Positions 24,526 to 33,460 of a stretch of DNA of 64,000 bases are shown piece after piece; position 1 is the first letter of the stretch; every line of letters starts with the position of its first letter. Location: assembly GCA_031551635.1 (NCBI GenBank), contig JAVBNH010000015.1, positions 1 to 64,000 of the forward strand, read 5' to 3'. The DNA is from JAVBNH01 sp031551635 (GTDB lineage: Bacteria; Bacillota; Clostridia; Oscillospirales; Acutalibacteraceae). The notes beneath the pieces are model-generated. The model did not search any database and was not told the origin of the DNA. It worked only from the letters and a program-made list of their open reading frames with translations. A program made the translations under genes and the position numbers.

Positions 24526-26136
24526 ATGAATAAAAAAAGAATTATCGCACTTTTATTAAGCCTTTCCGTTTTATTCTCATGTCTTGCCGGAAAAATCTAT
24601 TTTCTTGATGATTTCGGCGGCTATGTTAAGGTTGCGAATCAAGGAAAATCGAAAACAATCAGTGTTTCCGAAACCCGGGGACGCATATACGACAGAAACA
24701 TGAATTTACTCGTAAATAATCAGTCTACTTTCTACGCTATACTCAAGCCAAGTGTTGAAGCAATTGCGAATCTGGGAGACTCACTGAGCGAAAGCGAATA
24801 TATCGAAATTTATAATAAAATTCAACAGCTACAGCCTCTGATGGTGAACCTTAAAAGTCCGCTTGTCGATACTGAGGACATGAAGATATTAGAGGTTTTT
24901 AACAGATACGGCGAAATTACCCCCGCGCCTCACCTGATTGGCTATCTTGACGCTGAAAAAAAGAATGGAGTTTCCGGTATTGAAAAAAGCTTCAATGACC
25001 TTCTTAACGAGTCCCGCGGCTCACTTTCAGCCACCTTTACTATAAACGGACTCGGAAAGGTTCTTGAGGGCGAGACAATAACCGTAAATAACAATAATTA
25101 CAACACAAGCGCGGGGATTTCTCTGACCCTTGATTCGGAGCTTCAGAAAATATTGGAAGAGATTCTGCGCAGCAGCGATATAAAAAAGGGCGCGGCGGTT
25201 ATTTTGGATGTTGAAACCGGAGCGCTTCTCGCAAGTGTCAGTCTCCCTGAATTTGACCCCAACGACTTAGCTTCTTCGCTTGAAAATCCTGATTCACCTT
25301 TTATCAATAGAGTTCTCACGCCTTATTCAGTCGGCTCCGTATATAAGCCGATTGTCGCAATAGCGGCACTGGAAGCGGGAATCGAGCCGGATTATATGTA
25401 CAAATGTATGGGTAAAATCAAGGTGGGAAATGTGAGCATAAACTGCCACAATCATGACGGTCACGGGCTTATAAATATGTCAACCGCCATAGCGCAGTCC
25501 TGCAACTGTTACTTTATTGACATTGCGCAAAAAATCGGCGGCGAGAGGATAGTCGAGCTTTCAAATGCACTCGGTCTCGGTCAACCCTTAACGCTTGCGG
25601 AGGCTATTATTTCACAAGGCGGAAAAATGCCGGAGCTTAGTGAGCTCAAAAACAGCGGCGACCTCGCGAATCTCTCCTTCGGTCAAGGTGCACTGCTGGC
25701 AACTCCTCTGCAGATGGCGGCGATTTACAACTGCTTCGCTAATGATGGAATTTATAAAAAACCTTATTTGCTCAATAAAATAGTTGATGAAAACAAAGAA
25801 ATTACAGCGGAATTTAAGCCTGATGAGGGTGTCAGAATTATAAAAAAGAACTACACTGAGCTTTTAAAGCGAATGATGATTGAAACGGTGGAAACAGGAA
25901 GCGGGAAAAACGCGAAACCGATTGGCACAAGCGCCGCGGGGAAAACCGCAACCGCGCAGTCAGGCTGGTACAAGGATTCAGTCGAGGTGCTGCAGACCTG
26001 GTTCGCGGGCTACTTCCCCGCTGAAAAACCAAAGTATACAATTGTGATAATGAGAGAGGACGGCAACAGCCCGACAACAGACTGTGCGCCTGTTTTCCGT
26101 CGGATAGCAGAAAAAATAATAAGCCTGCCGAAATAA
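24526..26136 (+). CDS. Class B penicillin-binding protein (peptidoglycan transpeptidase)
   Basis: Cross-links peptidoglycan. The 536 residues begin with a membrane anchor (4-22). An N-terminal dimerisation region has RGRIYDRNMNLL, and the transpeptidase domain follows. Active-site motifs are intact: SxxK as S271-V-Y-K274, SxN as S325-C-N327, and K473-T-A in place of KTG (a KTA/KTG third motif occurs in some class B enzymes). It lacks PASTA domains and is somewhat short for SpoVD/PBP2, so it may be a division or sporulation transpeptidase. ATG at 24526 has GGAG 8 nt upstream; the longer TTG start is rejected. Downstream lie a 157-bp inverted-repeat element and a terminator. Confidence 0.9.
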   Translation: MNKKRIIALLLSLSVLFSCLAGKIYFLDDFGGYVKVANQGKSKTISVSETRGRIYDRNMNLLVNNQSTFYAILKPSVEAIANLGDSLSESEYIEIYNKIQQLQPLMVNLKSPLVDTEDMKILEVFNRYGEITPAPHLIGYLDAEKKNGVSGIEKSFNDLLNESRGSLSATFTINGLGKVLEGETITVNNNNYNTSAGISLTLDSELQKILEEILRSSDIKKGAAVILDVETGALLASVSLPEFDPNDLASSLENPDSPFINRVLTPYSVGSVYKPIVAIAALEAGIEPDYMYKCMGKIKVGNVSINCHNHDGHGLINMSTAIAQSCNCYFIDIAQKIGGERIVELSNALGLGQPLTLAEAIISQGGKMPELSELKNSGDLANLSFGQGALLATPLQMAAIYNCFANDGIYKKPYLLNKIVDENKEITAEFKPDEGVRIIKKNYTELLKRMMIETVETGSGKNAKPIGTSAAGKTATAQSGWYKDSVEVLQTWFAGYFPAEKPKYTIVIMREDGNSPTTDCAPVFRRIAEKIISLPK

Positions 26137-26141
26137 AACTA

Positions 26142-26298
26142 ATACTAACCACTGATAAAAGCATTGTATATTTACAATCTTTTTTGTGTTTTACTGCGTC
26201 TTTCTCCTTAACGGGCGGCAGCCCGTCTGCGTCGGCATCCTTGTAAAACGCAAAAAATCCTCGCAAATCTTTCAACGTTTTTTATCAGTGATTAGTAT
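26142..26298. repeat. 157-bp inverted-repeat (MITE-like) element
   Basis: Terminal inverted repeats ATACTAACCACTGATAAAA (26142-26160) and TTTTATCAGTGATTAGTAT (26280-26298) match at 18 of 19 positions. The interior holds a hairpin ACGGGC-GGCA-GCCCGT (26211-26226) and nested GTTTTAC/GTAAAAC arms, so the whole element can fold. It encodes no transposase. It lies between a PBP gene and a convergent spoIVB gene. It could be a miniature transposable element or a structured RNA; only one full copy is in the window. Confidence 0.7.
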
Positions 26299-26300
26299 AA

Positions 26301-26334
26301 TGCAGAAACAGCAAACAAGCTGTTTCTGCATTTT
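26301..26334 (+). terminator. Intrinsic terminator after the PBP gene
   Basis: TGCAGAAACAGC and GCTGTTTCTGCA form a perfect 12-bp stem with loop AAACAA, followed by TTTT. It directly follows the inverted-repeat element. Confidence 0.8.
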
Positions 26335-26374
26335 AATACCTGTAAACTGTAAAACTTCAAACTGAATACTGATA

Positions 26375-27625
26375 TCAGGCTGCTTCTTTTTTAATATCCG
26401 AATACAGCGCGTCACTGGTTGAAAGCATATTCTCCGCAAAAATTCCGTATCCCTGCAGGGGATTATTCAGAAAAACATGCGTGACCGCGCCGATAAACAT
26501 TCCGTTCTGTATGATGGGGCTTCCGCTCATTCCCTGCACTATTCCACCGGTTTTTTCAATCAGTTTCTCGTCCTTTATCTCGATGGTCATATTTTTTTCG
26601 TTGCCCTCTGCGGCAAGGTTGATTTTAACTATTTCTATATCATAGTATTTCGGTCCCTCGCCGTCTACTGTGGAAATAATCTGCGCGGGACCAAGCTTTA
26701 TCTCACTTCTGGTTGCCGCCGGTAAGGGGTCTGAAGCTTTGTCATACTTTGTCAAAACGCCGTAAATTCCGGAGCTGCCGTTAATCATCAGCTCACCGAG
26801 ATCCTCGCTGCCGAACACTCCGCACAGCTCACCCGTAACTTTATTTTCCGCCTTATAACAGCCGTTAATCTCAGCAGTGAGCACGCTTCCGGTGGAAATC
26901 GGTACTACATTTAAAGTGTCTACATCGCAAACCGCATGTCCGAGTCCAGCGAAAATCCCGTTGAAGCTGTTATAAAAAGTCATAGTTCCGATACCTGCGC
27001 AGCTGTCCCTGAGCCATAGGCCTGCCTTGTATTTTCCGTCGTACTGCGCCAGAACCGGCTTCAACTGCAAAGTCATCATCTTGTCTTTTCTTTGCAGCTC
27101 AACGCTTATAGCCTCACCGTCCGACTTTTCGACTATTTCGGTAAAAACGCTTATTTGCGTGACCTCCTTGCCGTTAACGGAAATGATAGTATCTCCCGCA
27201 ATAATGCCTGCTTCGCTTGCCGGAGAAAAAATTCCGCTCTCGTTGCTCACCTGGTCAGCGCCGACTACCATTAAGCCGCTTGAATAAATTTTGATTCCTA
27301 TTATTTCGCCGCTGGGAACCACATATTGTCTGTCAGTTTTTTTAAGCTGAGTATTTTTAACAGGAAAGGTTCCAAAAAGCTTTACACTGACACTGCTATC
27401 CGGTCTGATAATATCCTTCGGCGACAAATTAACCGCAAGTCCTTCCTCCGGAGGATTATCCCAAAGGTTTTCCTCAATGCTGAAAATCTTACCGAATAGC
27501 GGTTTTGTGTTTTCGGTTATTAGCAGCTCCGAAGGAATTTTGAACTCACCGTAGATTATCAGCGAAAGAATCAAAAAGACTGAAATACAAATTATTGCGC
27601 TAAAAATCCTTACTTTTTTCCTCAT
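26375..27625 (-). CDS. spoIVB: SpoIVB serine peptidase
   Basis: Forespore-secreted peptidase that triggers pro-sigma-K processing during sporulation. The 416 residues contain an N-terminal membrane/signal segment (6-25), a PDZ domain (about 105-190) with AGIIAGDTIISVNG, and the S55 peptidase domain. The likely catalytic His is in GLGHAVCDVDT (about 228) and the nucleophile is Ser369 in QGMSGSPIIQNG, followed by GAVTHVFLNNP and GYGIFAENML. Length and motif order match the family. AAAGGA lies about 11 nt before the ATG. It marks the organism as a spore former. A sigma-G-type promoter was looked for but not convincingly found. Confidence 0.95.
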   Translation of the reverse strand: MRKKVRIFSAIICISVFLILSLIIYGEFKIPSELLITENTKPLFGKIFSIEENLWDNPPEEGLAVNLSPKDIIRPDSSVSVKLFGTFPVKNTQLKKTDRQYVVPSGEIIGIKIYSSGLMVVGADQVSNESGIFSPASEAGIIAGDTIISVNGKEVTQISVFTEIVEKSDGEAISVELQRKDKMMTLQLKPVLAQYDGKYKAGLWLRDSCAGIGTMTFYNSFNGIFAGLGHAVCDVDTLNVVPISTGSVLTAEINGCYKAENKVTGELCGVFGSEDLGELMINGSSGIYGVLTKYDKASDPLPAATRSEIKLGPAQIISTVDGEGPKYYDIEIVKINLAAEGNEKNMTIEIKDEKLIEKTGGIVQGMSGSPIIQNGMFIGAVTHVFLNNPLQGYGIFAENMLSTSDALYSDIKKEAA

Positions 27626-27816
27626 TCAATGCCCGTTCCTTTCAATTGGAAAGAGTTTTATCTTTTATAAGTGAAGGTTAATATTATATACAACTGCGAC
27701 TCCTCATCATTTTATGCTTGATTGTCGAGGTTGCACTTTTAATTTACCACAACAGCCTTGTAATATTTACGGGAAATAGAGTAGTTATCGGCGAAAATTT
27801 CAATGTTTTTTAAATT

Positions 27817-27903
27817 TATACTAATCGCTATTTAAATAGTCGAAATTTTCATTCGCTTATACTAATCGACATTTGAATTCTCTTTTTAAATGAGGACTAG
27901 TAT
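27817..27903. repeat. Short direct and inverted repeats built on ATACTAATC
   Basis: Two direct copies, TATACTAATCGCTATTTAAAT (27817-27837) and TATACTAATCGACATTTGAAT (27858-27878), agree at 18 of 21 positions with a 41-bp period. The inverse GGACTAGTAT closes the segment at 27894-27903. The core ATACTAATC also forms the ends of the 157-bp element at 26142-26298, so this may be a degraded relative. Confidence 0.5.
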
Positions 27904-27927
27904 TGCCGCAATTTTAATATTATATCC

Positions 27928-27965
27928 AAAAAAAAATAAGATTCCCGATAAAAAGCGGAAATCTT
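27928..27965 (-). terminator. Intrinsic terminator of the mreB-recD2 unit
   Basis: On the minus strand, arms AAGATTTCCG and CGGGAATCTT (one mismatch) around an 8-nt loop are followed by TATTTTTTTTT. Confidence 0.85.
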
Positions 27966-27985
27966 AAATCTATTAATATAATGTT

Positions 27986-30193
27986 CTATTCTGATGTTAA
28001 AAAATGACAAAGAGCGGAATATCTCAGACTTTTTTTGTTATTTTGAATCATTGACTGTATTCTGGATCTGTTACCCACCAGAATCAATATTTTTTTCGCC
28101 CGCGTAACTGCGGTATAGAGAAGATTTCTATACATAAGCTGCTGCGGCGCGTCGATGACCGGCATAACAACCGCCTCAAACTCACTTCCCTGACTTTTGT
28201 GAACAGTCACCGCGTACGCGTGCTCAAGCTCATATATATTTTCAACCGGATAATCGCAGACTCGCTCGTCAAAGTCGATAACTAGCGTGCGGTTTTCCGC
28301 AGAAAGCTCGGTTATTATTCCGATATCACCGTTAAAAACGCCCAAGCCCTGCTCTTTTCCTTTTTTCCATAAAATATCATAATTATTTTTGGTCTGCATC
28401 ACCTTGTCGCCTTTTCGGAAAATGCGCCCGTTAACCTTGAATTCACCCTTGTTTTTAGCCGGGGGATTCAATGCCGCCTGCAGCTCCCTATTCAGATTCA
28501 TTGTGCCGCAGTCGCCTTTTCTTGAGGGACAGAGAATTTGAATATCCGCTGTGGGCGAGTAGCCGTAAGCCGCGACAAGCCTTTTTGTGCAGAGCTCCAC
28601 TACTGTCCGACCCGCCGCCACGGCGTTTGTTCTCTCCATGAAAAAAAAGTCACTGCTCTTTGTCTCAAAATCGATGTCTTTACCCTCAATTATTGAGTGA
28701 GCATTCATAACTATCAAGCTCTCTCTCGCCTGTCGGAATATTTCGCTCAGGCAAACAATCGGAATTTTATCAGATTTTATCAAATCCGAAAGGACATTAC
28801 CGACTCCGACGGGAGGCAGCTGATCATTGTCCCCGACAAGAATAAGCTTGCAGCCGAATTTTATAGCGTCAAGCAGACTTGAGAAAAGAAAAACATCCAC
28901 CATAGACATTTCATCGACAATCACTGCGTCGGCTCCCAGTGGATTTTGCAAGTCGCGCCTGAAAATCGGTTTTTCGTTGTCATTCCAGTCCACCTCAAGC
29001 AATCTGTGAATAGTTTTCGCCTCGCGCCCTGTGACCTCGCTCATTCTTTTTGCAGCTCTGCCTGTCGGTGCGCATAGAACTATTTCGAGATTCTGCTGCT
29101 CAAAAAGGTTAATTATTCCCTTGACTGTCGTGGTTTTGCCGGTTCCGGGTCCGCCGGTGAGGATAAGCATCCCCTTCAGCGCAGCTGTCTTGATAGCTTC
29201 CCTTTGCATGCGTTCATAAAGAATTTTATCTTTTTTTTCAAGTGCGTCAATGTCTCCCTCTAGCGTTGAAACACCCCGCGGAGGGAATTGAAGGAGGCTC
29301 TGGAGGCGACTCGCAATATTTTTTTCGCATATATAAGTATCGCAAAGAAAAATAAACTCACGCGTATCGATTTTTTCCATCACCAGCATTTTATCCTCGC
29401 AAAGCGAGTCAATTGCAATATCAACATCATCTTCCCCTACGCCAAGAAGGTCACAGCAAGGCGGGATAAGCTTCTCGCGCGGCAGACAGGTGTGCCCGTT
29501 GAGGGCATTATGCTTGATAACATGCATAATTCCGGCTCTGATTCTATGATTATAATCCGGCGCAAGATTCAGATTTTTCGCGATTATTTCCGCTCGCTCA
29601 AAGGTTACGGAATTTATGCTCTGGCAAAGAATATAAGGGTTTTCCTCAATAACATTTGCCGCGGCTGAACCGAAACGCTTAAAAACCGCAATGCATTCCG
29701 TGGGGCTTATCCCGTAAGCCTCAAGCGTTATCATGACCTTGCGGATTGAGACCTGCTTATTGTACTCATTCGAAATTTCGGTTGCTTTTTCTCTTGTGAT
29801 ACCTTTTATAACTTTCAGCCGTTCAGGCTCATTTTCGAGCACATTAAAAGCATTTTCACCGAACTGCTCGATAATTTTCAAAGCTGTTTTTGGTCCGAGA
29901 CCTTTTATTGTTCCGGAGGATAAATATTTTAAGAGTCCGGAGGTATTATCGGGAAGCTTTCGCGTGAATGAGGCTATTTTAAGCTGCCTGCCAAACATAT
30001 TATGCTCGTCCCATATGCCGCTAAGTGTCATCTCCTCTCCCGCTGTCAGCTCCGGCAAAGCGCCGACGGCAGTAATAAATTCACCGTCAGCATTTAATGT
30101 GATGACAGTAAATCCGTTGTCGGAATTATGAAAAACAACCTCTTCAACAACTCCGTTAATATTAACTTCTTCATTTATTTCAAATAAATCCAT
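27986..30193 (-). CDS. recD2: RecD2 (RecD-like, YrrC) DNA helicase
   Basis: 5'-3' superfamily 1B helicase acting in DNA repair without RecBC. The 735 residues fit RecD2, with the long N-terminal extension that separates it from RecD. The N-terminus has an OB-like domain (1-80) and helix-hairpin-helix repeats (IKGLGPKTALKIIEQFGENA). Walker A is TGGPGTGKTTT (346-356), motif II is DEMSMVD (about 436), SH3-like segments follow, and the helicase end has AVTVHKSQGSEF and LLYTAVTRAKK. It starts 3 nt after the MreB-like gene, so the two are co-transcribed. Confidence 0.95.
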   Translation of the reverse strand: MDLFEINEEVNINGVVEEVVFHNSDNGFTVITLNADGEFITAVGALPELTAGEEMTLSGIWDEHNMFGRQLKIASFTRKLPDNTSGLLKYLSSGTIKGLGPKTALKIIEQFGENAFNVLENEPERLKVIKGITREKATEISNEYNKQVSIRKVMITLEAYGISPTECIAVFKRFGSAAANVIEENPYILCQSINSVTFERAEIIAKNLNLAPDYNHRIRAGIMHVIKHNALNGHTCLPREKLIPPCCDLLGVGEDDVDIAIDSLCEDKMLVMEKIDTREFIFLCDTYICEKNIASRLQSLLQFPPRGVSTLEGDIDALEKKDKILYERMQREAIKTAALKGMLILTGGPGTGKTTTVKGIINLFEQQNLEIVLCAPTGRAAKRMSEVTGREAKTIHRLLEVDWNDNEKPIFRRDLQNPLGADAVIVDEMSMVDVFLFSSLLDAIKFGCKLILVGDNDQLPPVGVGNVLSDLIKSDKIPIVCLSEIFRQARESLIVMNAHSIIEGKDIDFETKSSDFFFMERTNAVAAGRTVVELCTKRLVAAYGYSPTADIQILCPSRKGDCGTMNLNRELQAALNPPAKNKGEFKVNGRIFRKGDKVMQTKNNYDILWKKGKEQGLGVFNGDIGIITELSAENRTLVIDFDERVCDYPVENIYELEHAYAVTVHKSQGSEFEAVVMPVIDAPQQLMYRNLLYTAVTRAKKILILVGNRSRIQSMIQNNKKSLRYSALCHFLTSE

Positions 30194-30196
30194 ATT

Positions 30197-31207
30197 TTAT
30201 TTAAAGCTGAATAAATGCCCATTTTTGAAGAGCCTCTCCATATCCCCCAGCGCTGAACCTAGTCCGTTTATAACACAGTTTTCGGGATTCTTCGCGATTT
30301 TTGTTTCCATCTGCGTTTTTTGGGTTATGAGTGTATCTATTCCGTACAGCCCCGCGCCGCCGCCGGTGAGAATAATTCCCTGAGCTTTTATATCATTTAG
30401 CAGCTCGGGTTCAGTCAGGCTGATAATCTCGCGAACCGCATCTGTCAGCTGCAGACATTGCTCGTGAATCGCCCAGTAAATTTCGCTGGAGCTGATTTCA
30501 ACGCTTTTCGGTATGCTTGTTGTATGGTCCTTACCGTTGCATATCATCGCGACTTCAGGCTGCCTGAAAATTGCGCAGGCGACAGTCTTTTTTATTTCCT
30601 CACCGGAAGCAAAACCTATTTCGAGATTGTGTTTTTTCAAGATATAATGCCTGATATTATCAGTTATCGCGATTCCGGCGGTTTTAATAGATATTGCTGA
30701 TGAAATATTATCCATTGTGATAATCGCAGCATCCGTACTGCCTCCGCCTATGTCGACTATAAGCGAGCCCTTCGGCTTGTTAAATGACAGCCCCGCGCCG
30801 ATTGCCGCTGCTATTGGTTCCTCAATCAAAAAAATACGGCTTGCGTCCGCAAGCGAAAGAATATCCTCAAAAGTTCTCTTTTCAAGACTAGTCATATTTG
30901 CTCTGACACTGATTATAATATTCGGTTTAAAGAATTTTCCCTTGCAGATTTTTTCGATGATGTGTGTCAAGATAAAAACCGACATATCAAAATCAGCTAT
31001 TAAACCGTCCTGAACAGGATAGATTATTTTCAACGAATTCGGAAGCCTGCCGAGCATATTCATCGCTTCATTGCCTATGGCTACAGGCTTACCGGTATGG
31101 GAATCGCACACCACGACTGAGGGCTCGGAAAAAACAACTCCCTGCCCCTCAACAAAAATTTTGGTAAAGCTTGTCCCAAAATCGATTCCTATGTGTATTC
31201 CAATCAC
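30197..31207 (-). CDS. MreB/Mbl-like actin homologue
   Basis: Bacterial actin that organises cell-wall synthesis. The 336 residues contain phosphate-1 GIDFGTSFTKIF (7-18; canonical MreB has GIDLGTANT), EPSVV, IEEPIAAAIGAG, the phosphate-2 block VDIGGGSTDAAII, and the adenosine motif GIILTGGGAGLYGID. It is complete but diverged from housekeeping MreB (for example TSFTK at the first loop), so it may be an Mbl/MreBH-type paralogue or a sporulation-linked actin. The start is GTG with GAGGT about 6 nt upstream. A perfect 18-bp inverted repeat lies about 25 bp upstream, and recD2 follows directly. Confidence 0.85.
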   Translation of the reverse strand: MIGIHIGIDFGTSFTKIFVEGQGVVFSEPSVVVCDSHTGKPVAIGNEAMNMLGRLPNSLKIIYPVQDGLIADFDMSVFILTHIIEKICKGKFFKPNIIISVRANMTSLEKRTFEDILSLADASRIFLIEEPIAAAIGAGLSFNKPKGSLIVDIGGGSTDAAIITMDNISSAISIKTAGIAITDNIRHYILKKHNLEIGFASGEEIKKTVACAIFRQPEVAMICNGKDHTTSIPKSVEISSSEIYWAIHEQCLQLTDAVREIISLTEPELLNDIKAQGIILTGGGAGLYGIDTLITQKTQMETKIAKNPENCVINGLGSALGDMERLFKNGHLFSFK

Positions 31208-31230
31208 TGTTATACCTCTATTGTTTAATA

Positions 31231-31282
31231 CTAAGTTCAGATTAAAAAGTTGTAACTATTAGTTTTTTTAATCTGAACTTAG
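31231..31282. repeat. Perfect 18-bp inverted repeat upstream of the MreB-like gene
   Basis: CTAAGTTCAGATTAAAAA (31231-31248) and its exact complement (31265-31282) around a 16-nt spacer. It lies between the radical SAM gene end and the actin gene start, both on the minus strand. Neither side runs into a clear T-tract, so it may be an operator or hairpin leader rather than a simple terminator. Confidence 0.75.
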
Positions 31283-31335
31283 AGCTTGCTAACGTTCATA
31301 TATAAGGCTTCCGTGAAAATATTTTTATCTACTGT

Positions 31336-32244
31336 TTAATCGATGTTTGGTATAATTTGTATACCGCAGCCGATATCCGGTCTGTCCCATTCAGGGTTGC
31401 AATGGTCGCAGGCATCGATAAACTCTACACTATAAAGCTTTTTTATCTGCTTTTTAAGCTGTTTTTTGTCTTTTCCGGCAAGCGTCACCGCTTCATTGTT
31501 ATCTGAAGAAATTAAGCCCAGCACTCTCCCGTGAGCCGAACGCGGGCACGCAAAAAGCTCGCCGTTATAAAGTGTTTTACAGTTTGACGCAGGGCAGAGA
31601 TTGTATGACCTTTTCAGCTCGTTTAAGCTGAAATTCCGTTTTTCCATAGAACCGAAATCTGACCAGCTCTCAAAACGGTTCAGTTTATAATTTATTTTTT
31701 CTTTTTCAAGCATTTCGATAAATCCGGTTCTGTCAACACAGTCATAAGCGCTTATTGAAACATAGAGATTTTCCCTTTTTAAAGCTTTCACGTTTGCTTC
31801 ACGCGGTAAAATCCCGCCATTGGTAATGACCTGAAACCTTTTTACTCTGCCGCTCGCGGCTGCATATTCAATAATTTCATGCATCTGCGGATGCATAAAC
31901 GGCTCTCCGCCGATTATAGTTAACAGGCTGATTTTTTTTGTCACACCAAAAAGGAGGTCAAGTGATTTTTTTAAGTCTTCAACATCAGTATTCCGGCTAT
32001 TTTCATAAAGCGGCATCAGATTTGCGCAGTCTTTGCACCTAAGATTGCATTTTGGAGTTATGACAAGCTCTAAGTATGGGATCCTGAATTCCACATACGC
32101 ATTATATAGCAATACCGGTAGCATTAATACACCGCTAAACATTAAAGCGCTTTTTTTTAATCCTTCATTTTTAATTCTATTAATTCCCGGAAATTTCGAT
32201 TTGACTTCATTTGCCAATAAATTGACAAAATAGCTCTGTCTCAT
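31336..32244 (-). CDS. Radical SAM protein with SPASM-like cysteine-rich C-terminus
   Basis: The 302-residue protein carries the 4Fe-4S/SAM motif C66xxxC70xxC73 (TPKCNLRCKDC), the GGEP SAM-binding motif (IIGGEPFMHPQ), ITNGG and VSISAYD. The C-terminal cysteines (CPASNCKTLYNGELFACPRS; CDHCNPEWDRPDIGCG) may hold an auxiliary cluster as in SPASM/twitch proteins. A hydrophobic stretch at 32-50 precedes the barrel and may be a membrane-associated helix. AAGGAG lies 10 nt before the ATG. It follows a GT4 glycosyltransferase by 4 nt, so it probably modifies a glycan, a sugar nucleotide or a glycan-linked peptide. The substrate is unknown. Confidence 0.85.
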   Translation of the reverse strand: MRQSYFVNLLANEVKSKFPGINRIKNEGLKKSALMFSGVLMLPVLLYNAYVEFRIPYLELVITPKCNLRCKDCANLMPLYENSRNTDVEDLKKSLDLLFGVTKKISLLTIIGGEPFMHPQMHEIIEYAAASGRVKRFQVITNGGILPREANVKALKRENLYVSISAYDCVDRTGFIEMLEKEKINYKLNRFESWSDFGSMEKRNFSLNELKRSYNLCPASNCKTLYNGELFACPRSAHGRVLGLISSDNNEAVTLAGKDKKQLKKQIKKLYSVEFIDACDHCNPEWDRPDIGCGIQIIPNID

Positions 32245-32248
32245 AAAA

Positions 32249-33445
32249 TCAATTCTCCTTTCCGTCAATTAATCTTTTCCAATGTCCGGTTATTATTTCC
32301 GGCGCAAAATTCTCAGCTCTTTTTACGGACTGCCTTTTATAATGACTATTCAACTCATCATCATTTAACAGAAGAAGCATAGCTCTCGCAAGCTCTGTAA
32401 CGCTTTTATCAAATTCCAAAGACCATTCACCATCATGAGGCGGCGTTAAAATGCCGAACTCGCATTGCTCCATAGCCTGTGCCGTTCCACCGGTTCCCGG
32501 AGCGATAATTTCCCTCGGACCCGCGAGGCAATCAGTCGAAATAACGCTGATTCCGCATGACATTGCTTCAGTAATTGCCATTCCGAAGCCCTCAAAGGAG
32601 GAGGACATGACATAAGCAAGAGCACGGCTGACAATGGGGAAAGGATTCTTCCTGAAGCCTGTAAACATTATTCTATCAGCAATTTTCAAACGCACGGCAA
32701 GTTCTTCAAGGTCTTTTCGCAAATCACCGTCGCCGACAAAAATCAGTCTGGCATCGGCGTCCTTCCCCGCGACAATAGAAAAAGCCTGAAGCAGCTTATG
32801 CAAGCTCTTCTGAGGCATAATGCGACCGAAATTTACAAATGTTTTTTCATTAATAAAATCAGAAAAATGATTCTCAAGCGGTTCTTCAGCACTTTTTTTT
32901 ATATTTTCAATATCATTCGCTATGTATAAATACTTTATTTTATCCTTATCGGAAATATTATAAAGCCTGTCAAGCTTATCCTTGCTCGCTTTGGAAATTG
33001 CTAAAATGTTCCGCGCATTTTTTATGCGTTTTTTAAACATCATTTCAATTATATCATCTTTCTTTGAAGGCGTCATCTCGTTTTGCAAAATATAATTACA
33101 AATTACCGGATAAATATCATCACCGATATTAGACATGACATTTATTAGGTTCGAAAACTCCATAAAGCTGATACTTACATCAATTTTCAGCTTTTTCTTT
33201 AGTCGGCGGGTGTTTATAAGGTACTGAGGGAATAATAATGGCATAAGCGGTGAATTCATTTTATAATACCAGCTGATTGAATGCAGCTGTCCGCCGTATT
33301 TATATGCAATATCGGAAGTATCCTGTAAAAAAACATGAATCTCATATCCGGCTTTTTCAAGCAAAACGGATAAATCAGCGGCAAAACGCTGTGCACCGCC
33401 AATCGAGAGGCATTGAATTATAATGGCTATGCGTTTTTTCTGCAC
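32249..33445 (-). CDS. GT4-family glycosyltransferase
   Basis: GT-B retaining glycosyltransferase, cytosolic or membrane-peripheral. The 398 residues have an N-terminal glycine motif CLSIGGAQRFAADLS. The C-terminal half carries VNFGRIMPQKSLHKLLQAF, FVGDGDLRKDLE, FTGFRKNPFPIVSRA and the nucleotide-sugar motif SFEGFGMAITEAMSCGISVISTD, with E..E spacing typical of GT4. GTG at 33445 with AGAGG 8 nt upstream is preferred over GTG at 33454, which abuts the ribosome site. It lies between an acyltransferase and a radical SAM gene in one operon, so it likely builds a surface polysaccharide or glycolipid. Confidence 0.88.
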   Translation of the reverse strand: MQKKRIAIIIQCLSIGGAQRFAADLSVLLEKAGYEIHVFLQDTSDIAYKYGGQLHSISWYYKMNSPLMPLLFPQYLINTRRLKKKLKIDVSISFMEFSNLINVMSNIGDDIYPVICNYILQNEMTPSKKDDIIEMMFKKRIKNARNILAISKASKDKLDRLYNISDKDKIKYLYIANDIENIKKSAEEPLENHFSDFINEKTFVNFGRIMPQKSLHKLLQAFSIVAGKDADARLIFVGDGDLRKDLEELAVRLKIADRIMFTGFRKNPFPIVSRALAYVMSSSFEGFGMAITEAMSCGISVISTDCLAGPREIIAPGTGGTAQAMEQCEFGILTPPHDGEWSLEFDKSVTELARAMLLLLNDDELNSHYKRQSVKRAENFAPEIITGHWKRLIDGKEN

Positions 33446-33460
33446 TTCATTCACCTCTGA

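Larger units (their letters stand above)
27626..27985. other. 360-bp intergenic region between recD2 and spoIVB
   Basis: Holds the recD2 terminator at its left end (27928-27965), an AT-rich segment with short repeats (27817-27903) and the upstream region of spoIVB. No open reading frame with a ribosome site was found. TATATAATATT around 27675-27690 on the minus strand could be a -10 for spoIVB, but no matching -35 was convincing. Confidence 0.5.

Noticed and set aside
25838..26275. 145-codon minus-strand frame reading through the 157-bp element into the PBP gene
   Set aside because: It is antisense to the conserved transpeptidase domain and has no family resemblance. The first part is inverted-repeat sequence.
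27600..27720. Sigma-G promoter for spoIVB
   Set aside because: GCATA and TATATAATATT are present on the minus strand, but the spacing does not fit a sigma-G site, so it was not annotated.
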